The position numbers were made by a program, and so were the translations under genes. A stretch of DNA of 60,978 nt from an uncultured Anaerovibrio sp. GTDB lineage: Bacteria > Bacillota > Negativicutes > Selenomonadales > Selenomonadaceae. The notes below the pieces were generated by a model that was not told the DNA's origin, did no database searches, and saw only the letters and a program-made list of their open reading frames with translations. The stretch is taken from NCBI GenBank assembly GCA_934196075.1, contig CAKPVW010000007.1:1-60978 (forward strand), in the 5' to 3' direction. Below, in pieces: positions 17,564 to 28,065 of the stretch; position 1 is the first letter of the stretch, and every line of letters starts with the position of its first letter.

Positions 17564-19255
17564 TTACGCTGTTTTTTCGCAGCCATGGCTTTCACAATCA
17601 TCAGCTTCGCCGCTAATCAGTTCCTTGCCACAGTGCTTAACCACCAGCAATGCCAAAGTCATCAGCGCCAAAGCCAGAATCAGCTGCAGGCCATCAACCA
17701 TAAAGACAAACTGGTCAGCAGGCTTGTTGACAATGCCCCACACACTCATAACCAAGGCAGACATGGTAACTAGGAACATCATGGTCATAGGCACGTAAAG
17801 CATCCAGCCCTGACGGCCAGTGGTCCGCAGGAATACAGCCAAAGAAATCAATACCAGAGCAGACAGCAGCTGGTTGGCTGCACCAAAGAGCGGCCAAATA
17901 TTCATATAACCTGCCAAACACAGGAAATATGCCAATACCAAGGTTACAATGGTGGAAAAATAAGTGTTCATGCAAAGACCAGCAACACCGCTTGCCTCCT
18001 GGCCCTCACTTGGAGCAAAAAGCTCCTGGAAGGACATTCTGCCAATTCGAGCTACAGAATCAATGGTGGTCATACCAAGAGCAGATACGCACATGGTAAT
18101 AAAACAGGAGGATAGGCCAGCAGGCAGGCCAAACATATTGAAGAAATTACTAATGGAGCCAGCAAAAATCTGGAATGGAGTTCCCTTTGGCAATACACCA
18201 TCAGTAGCAGCTGCGCAGGCAATAACCAAAGCAACTACACCCAGCAGGGACTCAACCAGCATGGCACCATAGCCAACAGTCAGCATATCCTTCTCATTGG
18301 CAATGGCCTTAGAGGAAGTACCAGAGGAAACCAGGCTGTGGAAACCAGAAACCGCACCACAGGCAATGGTAATAAACAGAATTGGGAACAATGGCTTGCC
18401 ATTTACCTCGAAGCCAACGAAGGCAGGCATATTAATCTGTGGGTTAGCTACGATAACGCCAATAACACCGCCTGCAACCATGCCCAACAGCAGGAAGGAG
18501 CTAAGATAATCACGAGGCTCCATCAGCAGCCACATTGGCAAAACAGAAGCAATGAAGCAGTAGCCGAAGACTACATAACGCCAGCTGGCCACATCCAGAT
18601 ACAATGGGAAGTTCATACCAACCACAAACATGAGAGCAACCAGTACCAAGGCCACAAAGAATTTTACAGCACCGGATGGCTGGAACTTTCTAATGTACTG
18701 ACCAAAGCCCATAGCCACTACAATGTACAGCAGGGAAATAGTAGCTGCCTGAGCACCAGGCACATTCAGTTCACCAGTCTTGGTCATGCCATTAAAGGTA
18801 TTGGCAATAATATCAGAGAAGGCTGCAATAACCAGCAGGGTGAAAAGCCAGCAGAACAACAGGAAAAGTCTTCTACCAGTCTTGCCTACATACTGCTCAA
18901 TCAGCATGCCCATGGACTTGCCCTTATTCTTTACAGAAGCATAAAGAGCGGTAAAATCCTGTACAGCGCCGAAGAACACACCGCCAAAGAGAAGCCACAG
19001 CAGAGCTGGCGCCCAGCCAAACATGGCAGCAATAATAGGACCGGTAACAGGGCCTGCACCAGTTATGGAAGAAAACTGATGGGAAAATACTGTAAATCTT
19101 GAGGCAGGGGAATAGTCCTGACCATCCTCAAATTCTACGGCTGGAGTCTTGGCCTGTGGATCTATTCCCCAGGTCTTTACCAACCAGCGGCCGTAACCTA
19201 AATAGGCTGCAGCAAAGACGACGATGGCTATGCCAATAAGAGTTAAACCATTCAT
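17564..19255 (-). CDS. cstA: CstA-family carbon starvation / pyruvate-peptide transporter
   Basis: This 563-residue polytopic membrane protein belongs to the CstA/BtsT family, implicated in pyruvate or peptide uptake when preferred carbon runs short. The early conserved block SHQFSSITGAGPVTGPIIAA (about residues 57-76) and GGVFFGAVQDF are clear. About sixteen hydrophobic stretches follow. A GTG precedes the ATG at 19255; I choose the ATG because of its spacing from AAGGA. A sigma-A promoter, a palindromic site and an attenuator-like hairpin precede it (see those entries). It lies upstream of the ribosomal half-operon but is terminated before it. The substrate in this organism is not known. 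Confidence 0.9.
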   Translation of the reverse strand: MNGLTLIGIAIVVFAAAYLGYGRWLVKTWGIDPQAKTPAVEFEDGQDYSPASRFTVFSHQFSSITGAGPVTGPIIAAMFGWAPALLWLLFGGVFFGAVQDFTALYASVKNKGKSMGMLIEQYVGKTGRRLFLLFCWLFTLLVIAAFSDIIANTFNGMTKTGELNVPGAQAATISLLYIVVAMGFGQYIRKFQPSGAVKFFVALVLVALMFVVGMNFPLYLDVASWRYVVFGYCFIASVLPMWLLMEPRDYLSSFLLLGMVAGGVIGVIVANPQINMPAFVGFEVNGKPLFPILFITIACGAVSGFHSLVSSGTSSKAIANEKDMLTVGYGAMLVESLLGVVALVIACAAATDGVLPKGTPFQIFAGSISNFFNMFGLPAGLSSCFITMCVSALGMTTIDSVARIGRMSFQELFAPSEGQEASGVAGLCMNTYFSTIVTLVLAYFLCLAGYMNIWPLFGAANQLLSALVLISLAVFLRTTGRQGWMLYVPMTMMFLVTMSALVMSVWGIVNKPADQFVFMVDGLQLILALALMTLALLVVKHCGKELISGEADDCESHGCEKTA

Positions 19256-19287
19256 CACAAATCCTTCTTTCCTTTATAATACATACA

Positions 19288-19328
19288 TAAAAATAATTCC
19301 CGCCAACAACGATACTGTCAGCGGGAAT
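19288..19328 (-). promoter_or_regulatory. Attenuator-like hairpin in the cstA leader
   Basis: On the minus strand ATTCCCGC (19321-19328) pairs with GCGGGAAT (19296-19303) and is followed by TATTTTTAT, an intrinsic terminator shape placed about 30 bases before the cstA start. Because it is downstream of the promoter, it would abort cstA transcription unless prevented. Confidence 0.6.
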
Positions 19329-19367
19329 GAAAATCGGTATATAACCATAATTTAGATTTCTCACAAT

Positions 19368-19381
19368 TCGCAACGTTGCGA
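19368..19381. promoter_or_regulatory. Perfect 14-bp palindrome in the cstA leader, candidate operator
   Basis: TCGCAACGTTGCGA is a perfect palindrome with central CG, the form of many LacI-family operators. It lies about 20 to 35 bases downstream of the predicted cstA transcription start. Confidence 0.5.
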
Positions 19382-19408
19382 CTGAGTTATATAATATATT
19401 TGAACTGT

Positions 19409-19437
19409 ATATTAGCACTATGCTTTTTAGATGTCAA
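19409..19437 (-). promoter_or_regulatory. Predicted cstA promoter
   Basis: On the minus strand a -35 TTGACA (19432-19437), 17-base spacer and -10 TAATAT (19409-19414). The resulting leader is about 145 bases long and contains the palindrome and hairpin described separately. Confidence 0.75.
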
Positions 19438-19545
19438 TGGAGTAAAGGAAAGAAGTAATTTTCTGATAATTTAAAAATCTCATATACATTCAATACAATA
19501 AATTCAACAAAATTGTGTAAACCTGTAAACCATAGAGAATAAGAA

Positions 19546-19617
19546 AGGGACTGTCCCATTATCCATAACATTCTGGCTTGAAGCCTAATGATACAGCAAT
19601 CTAACGAGACAGTCCCT
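19546..19617 (-). terminator. Long hairpin after groEL, probable terminator
   Basis: AGGGACTGTC (19546-19555) and GACAGTCCCT (19608-19617) form a perfect 10-bp stem around a 52-base loop. A pyrimidine-rich tail follows on the minus strand. It begins 32 bases after the groEL stop. The large loop makes it less standard than the others. Confidence 0.6.
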
Positions 19618-19649
19618 AAATATTTTATTTAATTGTCATTTGCTGGCAA

Positions 19650-21299
<1,650 letters not shown>

Positions 21300-21326
21300 T
21301 CATAAGATTGTCTACACAATCTGTTC

Positions 21327-21996
<670 letters not shown>

Positions 21997-23379
21997 ATGC
22001 CTCATAATTCATTTGAAAACTACCCGATGTCATGGCGTCCGACATTACAAAAAGGCACAGAGCCTTTGTATATCAGCCTTGCTGCACAATTGGAAAATGA
22101 TATTGCCAGCGGCATACTGCGTCCTGGAACGAAATTACCGCCACAGAGAGAACTTGCAGATTTCTTGGACATCAATGTCAGTACCGTATCGCGAGCATTC
22201 AAAATCTGCTCTCAAAAGGGATTGCTGAGCGGCACCATAGGAAGTGGAACCTATATTGCTTATGATATTAGCACCAATATTTTTTCTGCCTCAGTGTTCA
22301 ACAAGCCTCAGCTCATTGAATTAGGCTCTATGATGCCGGAAACGATACCGCAGGACGAGGTAGTTTCCCTATTTCAGAAAATGCTGACAGAACCAGATTT
22401 TGGGAAGCTTTTTCAATATTCTCACGGTATATCGGATTGGCAGCGTGAAGCTGCGGCAAAGTTGATGAACCAGGTTGGCTGTACTGCTTCGGCAGATCGA
22501 GTGCTTACTGCAAGCGGAGGGCAAAATGCCATAGCAGCCATTTTGGCCGGACTTTTCAAACCGGGGGATCGTTTAGGGGTTGATCCTCTGGTCTATCCGG
22601 GATTAAAAAGCGCCGCAAAATTATTTGGAATTCAGCTTGTTGCAATCCAGCAGGAAAATGGCGAAATGTCAGAAGCCGGGTTGCATTACGCTATAAAAAA
22701 TGATAATATTCGCGGAATTTATGTCATGCCGGATTGTCAAAACCCAACGACACATACGATGACCGCAGAGTGCCGTAAAATGATTGCCCTCATTGCAAAA
22801 GAATTCCATTTAATCGTGATAGAAGATGGAATTAACAGTCTTTTGTTAGAGGAAAAAAGAAACACCATTTATGCAGATGCCCCGGAACAAACTATTTTTC
22901 TGCTGAGCCTGTCAAAAACGGTAAACCCGGCGCTTCGTCTAGCCTATCTTGCTGTCCCTGAACTATACTATCAGGAAATAGACAACGCCTTATATAATAT
23001 CAACCTTTCCCAATCGGCATTGTTGCAGGAGATTGCCTCCCGATTGATTGTTTCTGGGCAATTAGAAACACTTTTAGAAAGACGACGCAAAGGTCTGATA
23101 CTCCGAAATAAGCTTACGGAGCGAGTGCTGAATCGCTACGAGATATGGGGGAACAGCACAAGTCTGAACCGATGGCTATGCTTACCACATGGTATTACCG
23201 GAGCACAGTTCGAGCAGCTTGCATCCGAACAGGGAGTGCTTGTATATGGTTCCGAACGATTCGCTGTCGGGAAAAACGCTCCAGTCGGTGCCGTTCGCTT
23301 GGCAATCTGTGCACCGGACAGCATGAAAGAATTAGAACATGGTTTGACAATTTTAGATAAATTATTGAATTCTTTATAA
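21997..23379 (+). CDS. MocR/GntR-family transcriptional regulator with aminotransferase domain
   Basis: This 460-residue protein joins a GntR winged helix (about residues 20-85, with LPPQRELADFLDINVSTVSRAF) to a class I/II aminotransferase fold (about 110-455). Asn and Asp of the cofactor pocket lie in MPDCQNPTTHTM and VIEDGI. The PLP lysine lies in LSLSKTVNPALRLAYL, near residue 306. Such proteins sense PLP or amines and usually control a neighbouring gene. The ATG at 21997 follows AGGGGG at six bases. The stop codon TAA is supplied by the tip of the inserted 147-bp repeat. The likely target is the following phzF-azlCD set. Strand and style differ from the surrounding core genes. Confidence 0.9.
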   Translation: MPHNSFENYPMSWRPTLQKGTEPLYISLAAQLENDIASGILRPGTKLPPQRELADFLDINVSTVSRAFKICSQKGLLSGTIGSGTYIAYDISTNIFSASVFNKPQLIELGSMMPETIPQDEVVSLFQKMLTEPDFGKLFQYSHGISDWQREAAAKLMNQVGCTASADRVLTASGGQNAIAAILAGLFKPGDRLGVDPLVYPGLKSAAKLFGIQLVAIQQENGEMSEAGLHYAIKNDNIRGIYVMPDCQNPTTHTMTAECRKMIALIAKEFHLIVIEDGINSLLLEEKRNTIYADAPEQTIFLLSLSKTVNPALRLAYLAVPELYYQEIDNALYNINLSQSALLQEIASRLIVSGQLETLLERRRKGLILRNKLTERVLNRYEIWGNSTSLNRWLCLPHGITGAQFEQLASEQGVLVYGSERFAVGKNAPVGAVRLAICAPDSMKELEHGLTILDKLLNSL

Positions 23380-23520
23380 CCCCTAGATTGTTCAAAGAAA
23401 ATGCCCTTGCATTTTCTTTCAATGGGGTTTCGACGAGGGGGAAGATATTAGCTCTCCCCTGTCATTAACGCAGCTCCCCGCCACCTATAGAGTTGTGGAA
23501 CATCGGACACCTCGTTATAA
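23374..23520. repeat. 147-bp structured repeat, copy 2
   Basis: This copy has the same start (TTATAACCCC), hairpins and end (CCTCGTTATAA) as 5621-5766. Its terminal TTATAA supplies the last codon and the stop codon of the MocR gene. The CCACCT/AGGTGG hairpin is partly broken here (AGTTGTGG), so that stem is not strictly conserved. Confidence 0.8.
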
Positions 23521-23533
23521 AATCAAAATTGTA

Positions 23534-23570
23534 TTGCACACAATTATAATATTGTGTGCAATCTTTTTTT
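23534..23570 (+). terminator. Terminator after the MocR gene, possibly also an operator
   Basis: TTGCACACAAT and ATTGTGTGCAA form an 11-bp stem followed by TCTTTTTTT, a classic terminator. The same inverted repeat directly precedes a TATAAT (23575-23580) that would serve phzF, so it could also be the binding site of the MocR regulator. Confidence 0.75.
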
Positions 23571-23620
23571 GCCCTATAATAGAAAAAGCTAATATTTTAC
23601 TTAGAAGGAGTTTTTAGTAT

Positions 23621-24397
23621 ATGAAACAGTATGTTGTAGATGCTTTCACCGATAAAGTGTTTGGCGGAAATCCGGCCGCTGTATGTGTTATGGATAGCTG
23701 GCTTTCAGATGATTTGCTCTTGAAAATCACCCGTGAAAATAATCTATCCGAAACTGCTTTTGCCGTACCAGAACAGGATAAATACCATCTTCGGTGGTTT
23801 ACACCGGGAGGAGAAATTGATTTATGCGGACACGCTACCCTTACAACAGCCTATGTGATAACGCATTTTATTTGTGCAGATTTACAAACAATTCATTTTA
23901 TGACGAAAAGCGGATTGATTACGGTAGAAAAGAAAAACGACTTGTACGAAATGGACTTTCCAGCGTATAAATTGCGCCAAATTCCTGTCACAGACAAAAT
24001 GGAAGCTGCGGTTGGTGCAAGACCGATAAAAGCGTTTATGGGACGTGACCTGTTATGCGTTATGGATAATGAAGAAACAGTACGACAGTTAAAACCGGAT
24101 ATGAATAAAATACTTACTTTGGACGGTCTGCTTTTACAGGTGACAGCGAAAGGAAAGGATTTTGATTGTGTATCCCGTTCCTTTGCGCCTAAATTAAATG
24201 TGCCGGAGGATCCTGTTTGCGGATCAGGTCACTGTCACATCATGCCTTATTGGGCACAGGAACTAAACAAACCGGAACTGGTCGCATATCAGGCATCCCA
24301 CAGAGGTGGTATTTTATATGGGAAGGTAGAAGGGGAACGCATCCGTATAAGCGGAAAAGCAGCCCTATATTCGGAGGCGACAATCTATGTCAAATAA
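23621..24397 (+). CDS. PhzF-family isomerase/epimerase-like protein
   Basis: This 258-residue protein has the two-domain PhzF/diaminopimelate epimerase fold. It shows GNPAAVCV (about residues 16-23), the catalytic Glu44 in NNLSETAF, FTPGGEIDLCGHAT and the C-terminal CGSGHC. PhzF enzymes isomerise small acids, but most members, including this one, have no assigned substrate. It starts 19 bases after GAAGGAG. Its end overlaps the azlC start by 11 bases, suggesting a MocR-regulated unit with the AzlCD exporter. Confidence 0.85.
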   Translation: MKQYVVDAFTDKVFGGNPAAVCVMDSWLSDDLLLKITRENNLSETAFAVPEQDKYHLRWFTPGGEIDLCGHATLTTAYVITHFICADLQTIHFMTKSGLITVEKKNDLYEMDFPAYKLRQIPVTDKMEAAVGARPIKAFMGRDLLCVMDNEETVRQLKPDMNKILTLDGLLLQVTAKGKDFDCVSRSFAPKLNVPEDPVCGSGHCHIMPYWAQELNKPELVAYQASHRGGILYGKVEGERIRISGKAALYSEATIYVK

Positions 24398-25098
24398 GAA
24401 ATCACAATATTTAGCAGGAGTGCGTGCCGGTATCCCTGTCATTCTCGGCTTCGTTCCTGTTGGCATTGCTTATGCAATTATGGCGAGACAGACATGAAAA
24501 TTGTTTCTCTGTCTTTGAAACAATTTTCATGTCTGTCACTGTTTTTGCAGGAGCCAGCCAGATGATGGCGCTTGGTATGTATGTACAGGGAGCCAGTATT
24601 ATTGCCATGATTTTAGCAACCTTTATTTTGAACCTACGTCATTTAATTATGAGTACCTGCGTCCTTAATCGTGTGAAAAATGAGCCGGTAAAGTTCAAAT
24701 TGCTGGCAACCTTCGGTGTTACAGATGAGTCCTTTGCGATTTTCACAACAGAGAGTAAAGAAAAGTGTTCAGGTCTGTATTTTCTAGGTTTAATTACTGT
24801 TACCTATTCTTCATGGATTGTCGGCTCTGCGATTGGTGCGGTTGCATCGGATTTTCTTCCGATTATTGTGTCTGCAAATTTGGGAATTGCATTGTATGCG
24901 ATGTTCATTGGAATTTTAATCCCTAATCTGACGCACAATCTGAAACTGAGTTTGTTGGTTCTCCTTACTGCCGTCTGTAACTCCGTTTTGACACAGTTTA
25001 TGGATTCGAGCTGGGCGTTAATCTTATCCACGCTTCTTTGCGCGATTAGCGGCGTGTTTTTTGTTGATTTGGATGGACAGGAGGTATCAGATGATTAG
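24387..25098 (+). pseudogene. azlC: azlC, branched-chain amino acid exporter subunit, broken by a frameshift at an inverted repeat
   Basis: The N-terminal codons (MSNKKSQYLAGVRAGIPVIL) run in one frame from the ATG at 24387 to a TGA at 24495-24497. The rest of the AzlC sequence (SVFETIFMSVTVFAGASQMMAL onward) continues in the +1 frame to 25098. The break coincides with a perfect 21-bp inverted repeat (24487-24507 and 24517-24537). The right arm is normal AzlC coding sequence and the left arm is its inverted copy, as expected from a template-switch mutation. AzlC with AzlD exports branched-chain amino acids. The gene has a GGAGG site inside the end of phzF. As drawn it cannot make a full protein unless frameshifting or an assembly error is involved. 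Confidence 0.82.
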
Positions 25099-25402
25099 AA
25101 CTGACATCTTTCTTTTGATTTTAGGAATGGCAGTTGTAACCTATATTCCCCGTGCTCTTCCGGCTGTCTTGATTGATAAAATGAAATTTGGAGCAAAAAT
25201 TGAAAAATTCTTACAGCTTATTCCCTATACTGCTATGGCTGCTCTGATTTTCCCGGGTGTATTTTCCGTGGATAGTACTCGCCCTGAAATCGGCATTATC
25301 GGCGGTATAATGGCTGGAGTATTAGCCTGGAGGAAATGTCCGGTCATGATATGTGTACTTGTAGCCATTGTGGCGGATTTTTTCCTTTATCTCGCAATGT
25401 GA
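25091..25402 (+). CDS. azlD: AzlD-family branched-chain amino acid transport subunit
   Basis: This 103-residue protein has four predicted membrane helices and the AzlD core YIPRALPAVLIDKMKFG (about residues 18-34), followed by LIPYTAMAALIFPGV. It partners AzlC in amino acid export. The ATG at 25091 follows AGGAGG at six bases and overlaps the azlC end by 8 bases. Because azlC is broken, this gene may be losing its function. Confidence 0.87.
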   Translation: MIRTDIFLLILGMAVVTYIPRALPAVLIDKMKFGAKIEKFLQLIPYTAMAALIFPGVFSVDSTRPEIGIIGGIMAGVLAWRKCPVMICVLVAIVADFFLYLAM

Positions 25403-25664
25403 AAAAGGAATTGCTCCATAAGCTCATACGCATATATTCAGACTATATTGGTGAGAATCTGCTTCAGCATTAATGCTGGGCACACTGCCAAAAGCACAAT
25501 AAAGCTTCTCATCGTGCTTACTTGGCTGTATTCATATTTACTAATACATAGCTTAATTATGAAAATTTTGTACTACACTGGTGCAAATATTTTTGCGTAC
25601 ATTATAAATATTAGATAACTGTTTTGTATTTTATGTTATAATGAATGCAAAGGTGGTGATATGT
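25403..25664. other. AT-rich intergenic stretch before the Rpn remnant
   Basis: I see no gene here. A TATAAT (25637-25642) followed by AAAGGTGGTGAT precedes the decayed Rpn gene and probably was its promoter and ribosome binding site. Confidence 0.45.
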
Positions 25665-26132
25665 ATGTCTGAAAAAACAGCAAAATACACAGGACAGGAC
25701 ACCGTATTTCGTGATATGTTTTCTCAGAAAAAATATCTTTTGCAATTATATTTACAACGATCTGGGCTTTATGGTGCGTGGCGATAAATTACTGATTTTA
25801 TTGGAAGCACAGACTACATGGTCACCAAACATTATCATCAGGTTGCTGATGTATTTTAGCATCCAGATATACTCTCGTTGGCGGAGGAGTTTTTTTCTAA
25901 TAAGAATTTATTGAAGGATTATCTAGCAGAACGGGAAACGGAGGTAGAGGGGATTATGCTGACATTGTTTAATCAGGAACGTGTTTTTGATATCGAAAAA
26001 AATAGATTATTGGAGCAAGGCAGGGAAGAAGGTATAGCTCGTGGCAAACTTTTTTCTATAAAATCTATGATGAAAAATTTGAAAATTTCAGCAGAGCAAG
26101 CCATGGAGATATTGGAAATCCCCCTGCTCTGA
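25665..26132 (+). pseudogene. Decayed Rpn/PDDEXK-family recombination-promoting nuclease gene
   Basis: Three fragments of one protein lie in order but in different frames: MSEKTAKYTGQDTVFRDMF (from 25665), then NDLGFMVRGDKLLILLEAQTTWSPNIIIRLLMYF, then a tail EEFFSNKNLLKDYLAERE with the REEGIARGK-like charged repeat. These match the Rpn family (PD-(D/E)XK nucleases associated with mobile DNA). The expected gene is far longer than these 468 bases, so large internal pieces are deleted. It is an inactive relic that supports a transferred or recombination-prone islet here. Confidence 0.8.
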
Positions 26133-26189
26133 TTTTGCCAAGTATATGACTTTATTGTAACAGTCAACATTTTAATACTATTTAAGTGC

Positions 26190-26223
26190 AAGGAGCATAC
26201 AAAACCGTATGCTTCCTTTTTTT
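26190..26223 (+). terminator. Intrinsic terminator after the Rpn remnant
   Basis: AGGAGCATAC and GTATGCTTCCT pair around AAAACC and are followed by a T-run (TTTTTTT). Confidence 0.8.
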
Positions 26224-26262
26224 GTGTAAAATATAATTTTAGATTTTTTCTACAGACAAATA

Positions 26263-26304
26263 AAATCCCCGCAAATAAAACATTAGCCGTTCTATTCGCA
26301 GGGA
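26263..26304 (-). terminator. Terminator of the aldose-epimerase-like gene
   Basis: On the minus strand TCCCTGCGAATA pairs imperfectly with TATTTGCGGGGA and is followed by TTTTATTT. It lies about 65 bases beyond the stop codon of the gene at 26371. Confidence 0.65.
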
Positions 26305-26370
26305 CTTAATAGGGTAGTATAGGTTTTACCCTGGTGTTACAAATTTACGCCTTACAGATACCATTAATAA

Positions 26371-27252
26371 TTAGAGAATGCTGATTGTCAGCTTGTATTC
26401 CTTGCTGCTCTTAGGGGCTAAAAGGGTTACATTGGCCTTTTCCTCAAATACATCACTTTCATCTAGACAGGTAGAAAGTCCGCTCCAAGGCTCTAGGGCA
26501 ACAAATGGACTCTTGTTGGCAGTGGACCACAGTAGGAGGTTATTGAAATCTGTAAAATCCATCTGAATTCCCTTGTTGTGCTTGTCTGTTTTCAGCGTAA
26601 CCTTGCGGGATTTCAACTGATCCAGCACAATGGCTTCAATGGCAAAATACTTGTAATCCAAAACCAGTTTATTGCTGTTCTCCAGGAATGGCTGACGAGC
26701 CTTTCTATCTACCAGACCATTTTCTGGCAAAGGAGTTGCCGAAGTGCAATTCTCCTCCTGGTCAAATTCTACATAGTAGTCCTCATAGACTGTATCTTCT
26801 GTTAATGGACAGTTAAAACCTGGATGGGCACCAAGGAAAAATGGCATTATCTCGCCGCTGCGGTTTTCTACCTTGTAAGTGATAATAATGGACTTACCAG
26901 ATAGAGTATAGCCAATAGAAAGCTTGAAATCATATGGATATTGAGCCAACAGCTCCTCATTGGACTCTATGCTGTAAATAATTTCCTTGTCATCAGCCTT
27001 TTCCAGCTCAAATTCTCTCTTACGAACAATGCCATGTCTCGGCATTGTAGTTTCCTTATTTCCGCCAATCACAGCCTTGTCGTTTCTCAGGCTGCCACAG
27101 ATAGGAAAAAGTACAGGAGCCTGTCCGCTCCAATATTTCTTGTCCCCCTGCCAGAGATACTCCAAACCATCCTTGTCCTTGATGGAGCTTAATGCACCGC
27201 CAAAGGAATTTACATTAATACTGATGTTTTCGTTTTGCAAAGATTTTTCCAC
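26371..27252 (-). CDS. Aldose 1-epimerase family protein (LacX/GalM-like)
   Basis: This 293-residue protein has the beta-sandwich fold of galactose mutarotase relatives. Visible features are LFPICGSLRND, the active-site histidine segment GAHPGFNCPL (about residues 140-149), and the catalytic Glu segment VALEPWSGLS near residue 257. It may interconvert sugar anomers or act on a sugar phosphate; the substrate is unknown. No ATG is available. Several GTG codons occur, and I choose 27252 because it lies eight bases after AGGAG (27261 is the outer limit). It stands alone with its own terminator. Confidence 0.85.
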   Translation of the reverse strand: MEKSLQNENISINVNSFGGALSSIKDKDGLEYLWQGDKKYWSGQAPVLFPICGSLRNDKAVIGGNKETTMPRHGIVRKREFELEKADDKEIIYSIESNEELLAQYPYDFKLSIGYTLSGKSIIITYKVENRSGEIMPFFLGAHPGFNCPLTEDTVYEDYYVEFDQEENCTSATPLPENGLVDRKARQPFLENSNKLVLDYKYFAIEAIVLDQLKSRKVTLKTDKHNKGIQMDFTDFNNLLLWSTANKSPFVALEPWSGLSTCLDESDVFEEKANVTLLAPKSSKEYKLTISIL

Positions 27253-27464
27253 AACCACCACTCCTATTCTATATTTTCTATTACCAGCATAGCACCATCA
27301 TTATCGGTAAGGTTATCATGCTGTGAAAATCTTTTCAATACACAAATATAGAATAGCCTATTTCCCTGTATAGGCATAGAGAAAAAACTTCCTTACTGTG
27401 CGGAAATTTAATTTATCTAATTCTGATTTGTAAATGTTATAGATTGTTCACAATACTATTTACT
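27253..27464. other. Intergenic region upstream of the aldose-epimerase-like gene
   Basis: AT-rich sequence with no gene that I can support; it probably holds the promoter of the gene ending at 26371. No clear -35/-10 pair stands out. Confidence 0.4.
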
Positions 27465-27634
27465 GAGGCATGGCAATACCCTTCCCGGCACGCTCGCGCT
27501 ATATAAATGTGCCTCACGCTGCTAAACTCATTAAAGCTCGTTAGAATCTGTCACTGCGTTCAGCTTCTAACGCCTTTAATTCGTTAAGAAGCGAGGCGCA
27601 TTAATATGCCGTTGAAGGGTACATGCCATGCCTC
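27465..27634. repeat. 170-bp inverted-repeat element (MITE-like or large hairpin)
   Basis: GAGGCATGGCAATACCCTTC at the left end pairs with GAAGGGTACATGCCATGCCTC at the right end (27614-27634), differing by a small bulge. The interior has further short inverted motifs (TTAACGAATTAAAG/CTCATTAAAGCTCGTTAG-like) but no reading frame. It resembles the 3495-3628 element in size and design but has different ends. Confidence 0.65.
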
Positions 27635-27867
27635 TCAATTAGTGTATTCACAGCAATTTCCCGCCTTGGCATTGTTTGAGATTATTACCTTTCTCCGCTA
27701 TGTGGTAGCAAATCAGTTGGTGGCATCGATAAGGCAGAATGATTCGGCAACAGCCGGAGGTGCATGACACTTTTGCGTCAGGAGGCTTTCTGCTTTTGCG
27801 AAGCAAAAGTGAGCCCGGTGGCACTCTCTGCTATTCCGGTTTCTGTGAATTGGCTCAGCGACAAGCG
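27635..27867 (+). other. Non-coding or small-gene region holding the 5' part of a 77-codon frame
   Basis: From 27764 an ATG, three bases after GGAGG, opens a 77-codon frame ending at 27997 whose 3' half is the repeat also found at 1-121. The DNA also contains the hairpin CTTTTGC-GAA-GCAAAAG (27793-27809). I cannot tell whether this is a real small protein or a structured RNA/repeat; no known domain is visible. Confidence 0.4.
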
Positions 27868-27988
27868 GTATCTCTGCGTAAAGATAAATTATCAGGCAGG
27901 GTCATTTAGCCGACAGAGCAAAAGTCGTTATGACCGCAGGCTGTCTTTCAAAAAAGCAGGTATGTATAACTCTACAAATCAGAATTTA
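27868..27988 (+). repeat. Copy 2 of the ~121-bp direct repeat
   Basis: About 90% identical to 1-121, including an uninterrupted identical block of more than 60 bases (roughly 27883-27947). It overlaps the 3' half of the frame 27764-27997, encoding a Ser/Arg/Lys-rich peptide (for example SRQSKSRYDRRLS). Confidence 0.75.
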
Positions 27989-27992
27989 GCAA

Positions 27993-28032
27993 AATGAAAA
28001 AGTCCCAATCCCACAATCGGCATCAGGACTTT
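27993..28032 (-). terminator. Terminator of the malic enzyme gene
   Basis: On the minus strand AAAGTCC (28026-28032) pairs with GGACTTT (27999-28005) and is followed by TTTTCATTTT; it starts 34 bases after the stop codon. Confidence 0.65.
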
Positions 28033-28065
28033 AATTCACTTTATAGATTTGTACGCAAAGTTGTC

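Noticed and set aside
27640..27990. Cobalamin, TPP or other known riboswitch, or RNase P RNA, in the conserved repeat region
   Set aside because: I looked for the conserved core motifs of these RNAs on both strands and did not find them, and no fitting downstream gene follows on the plus strand.
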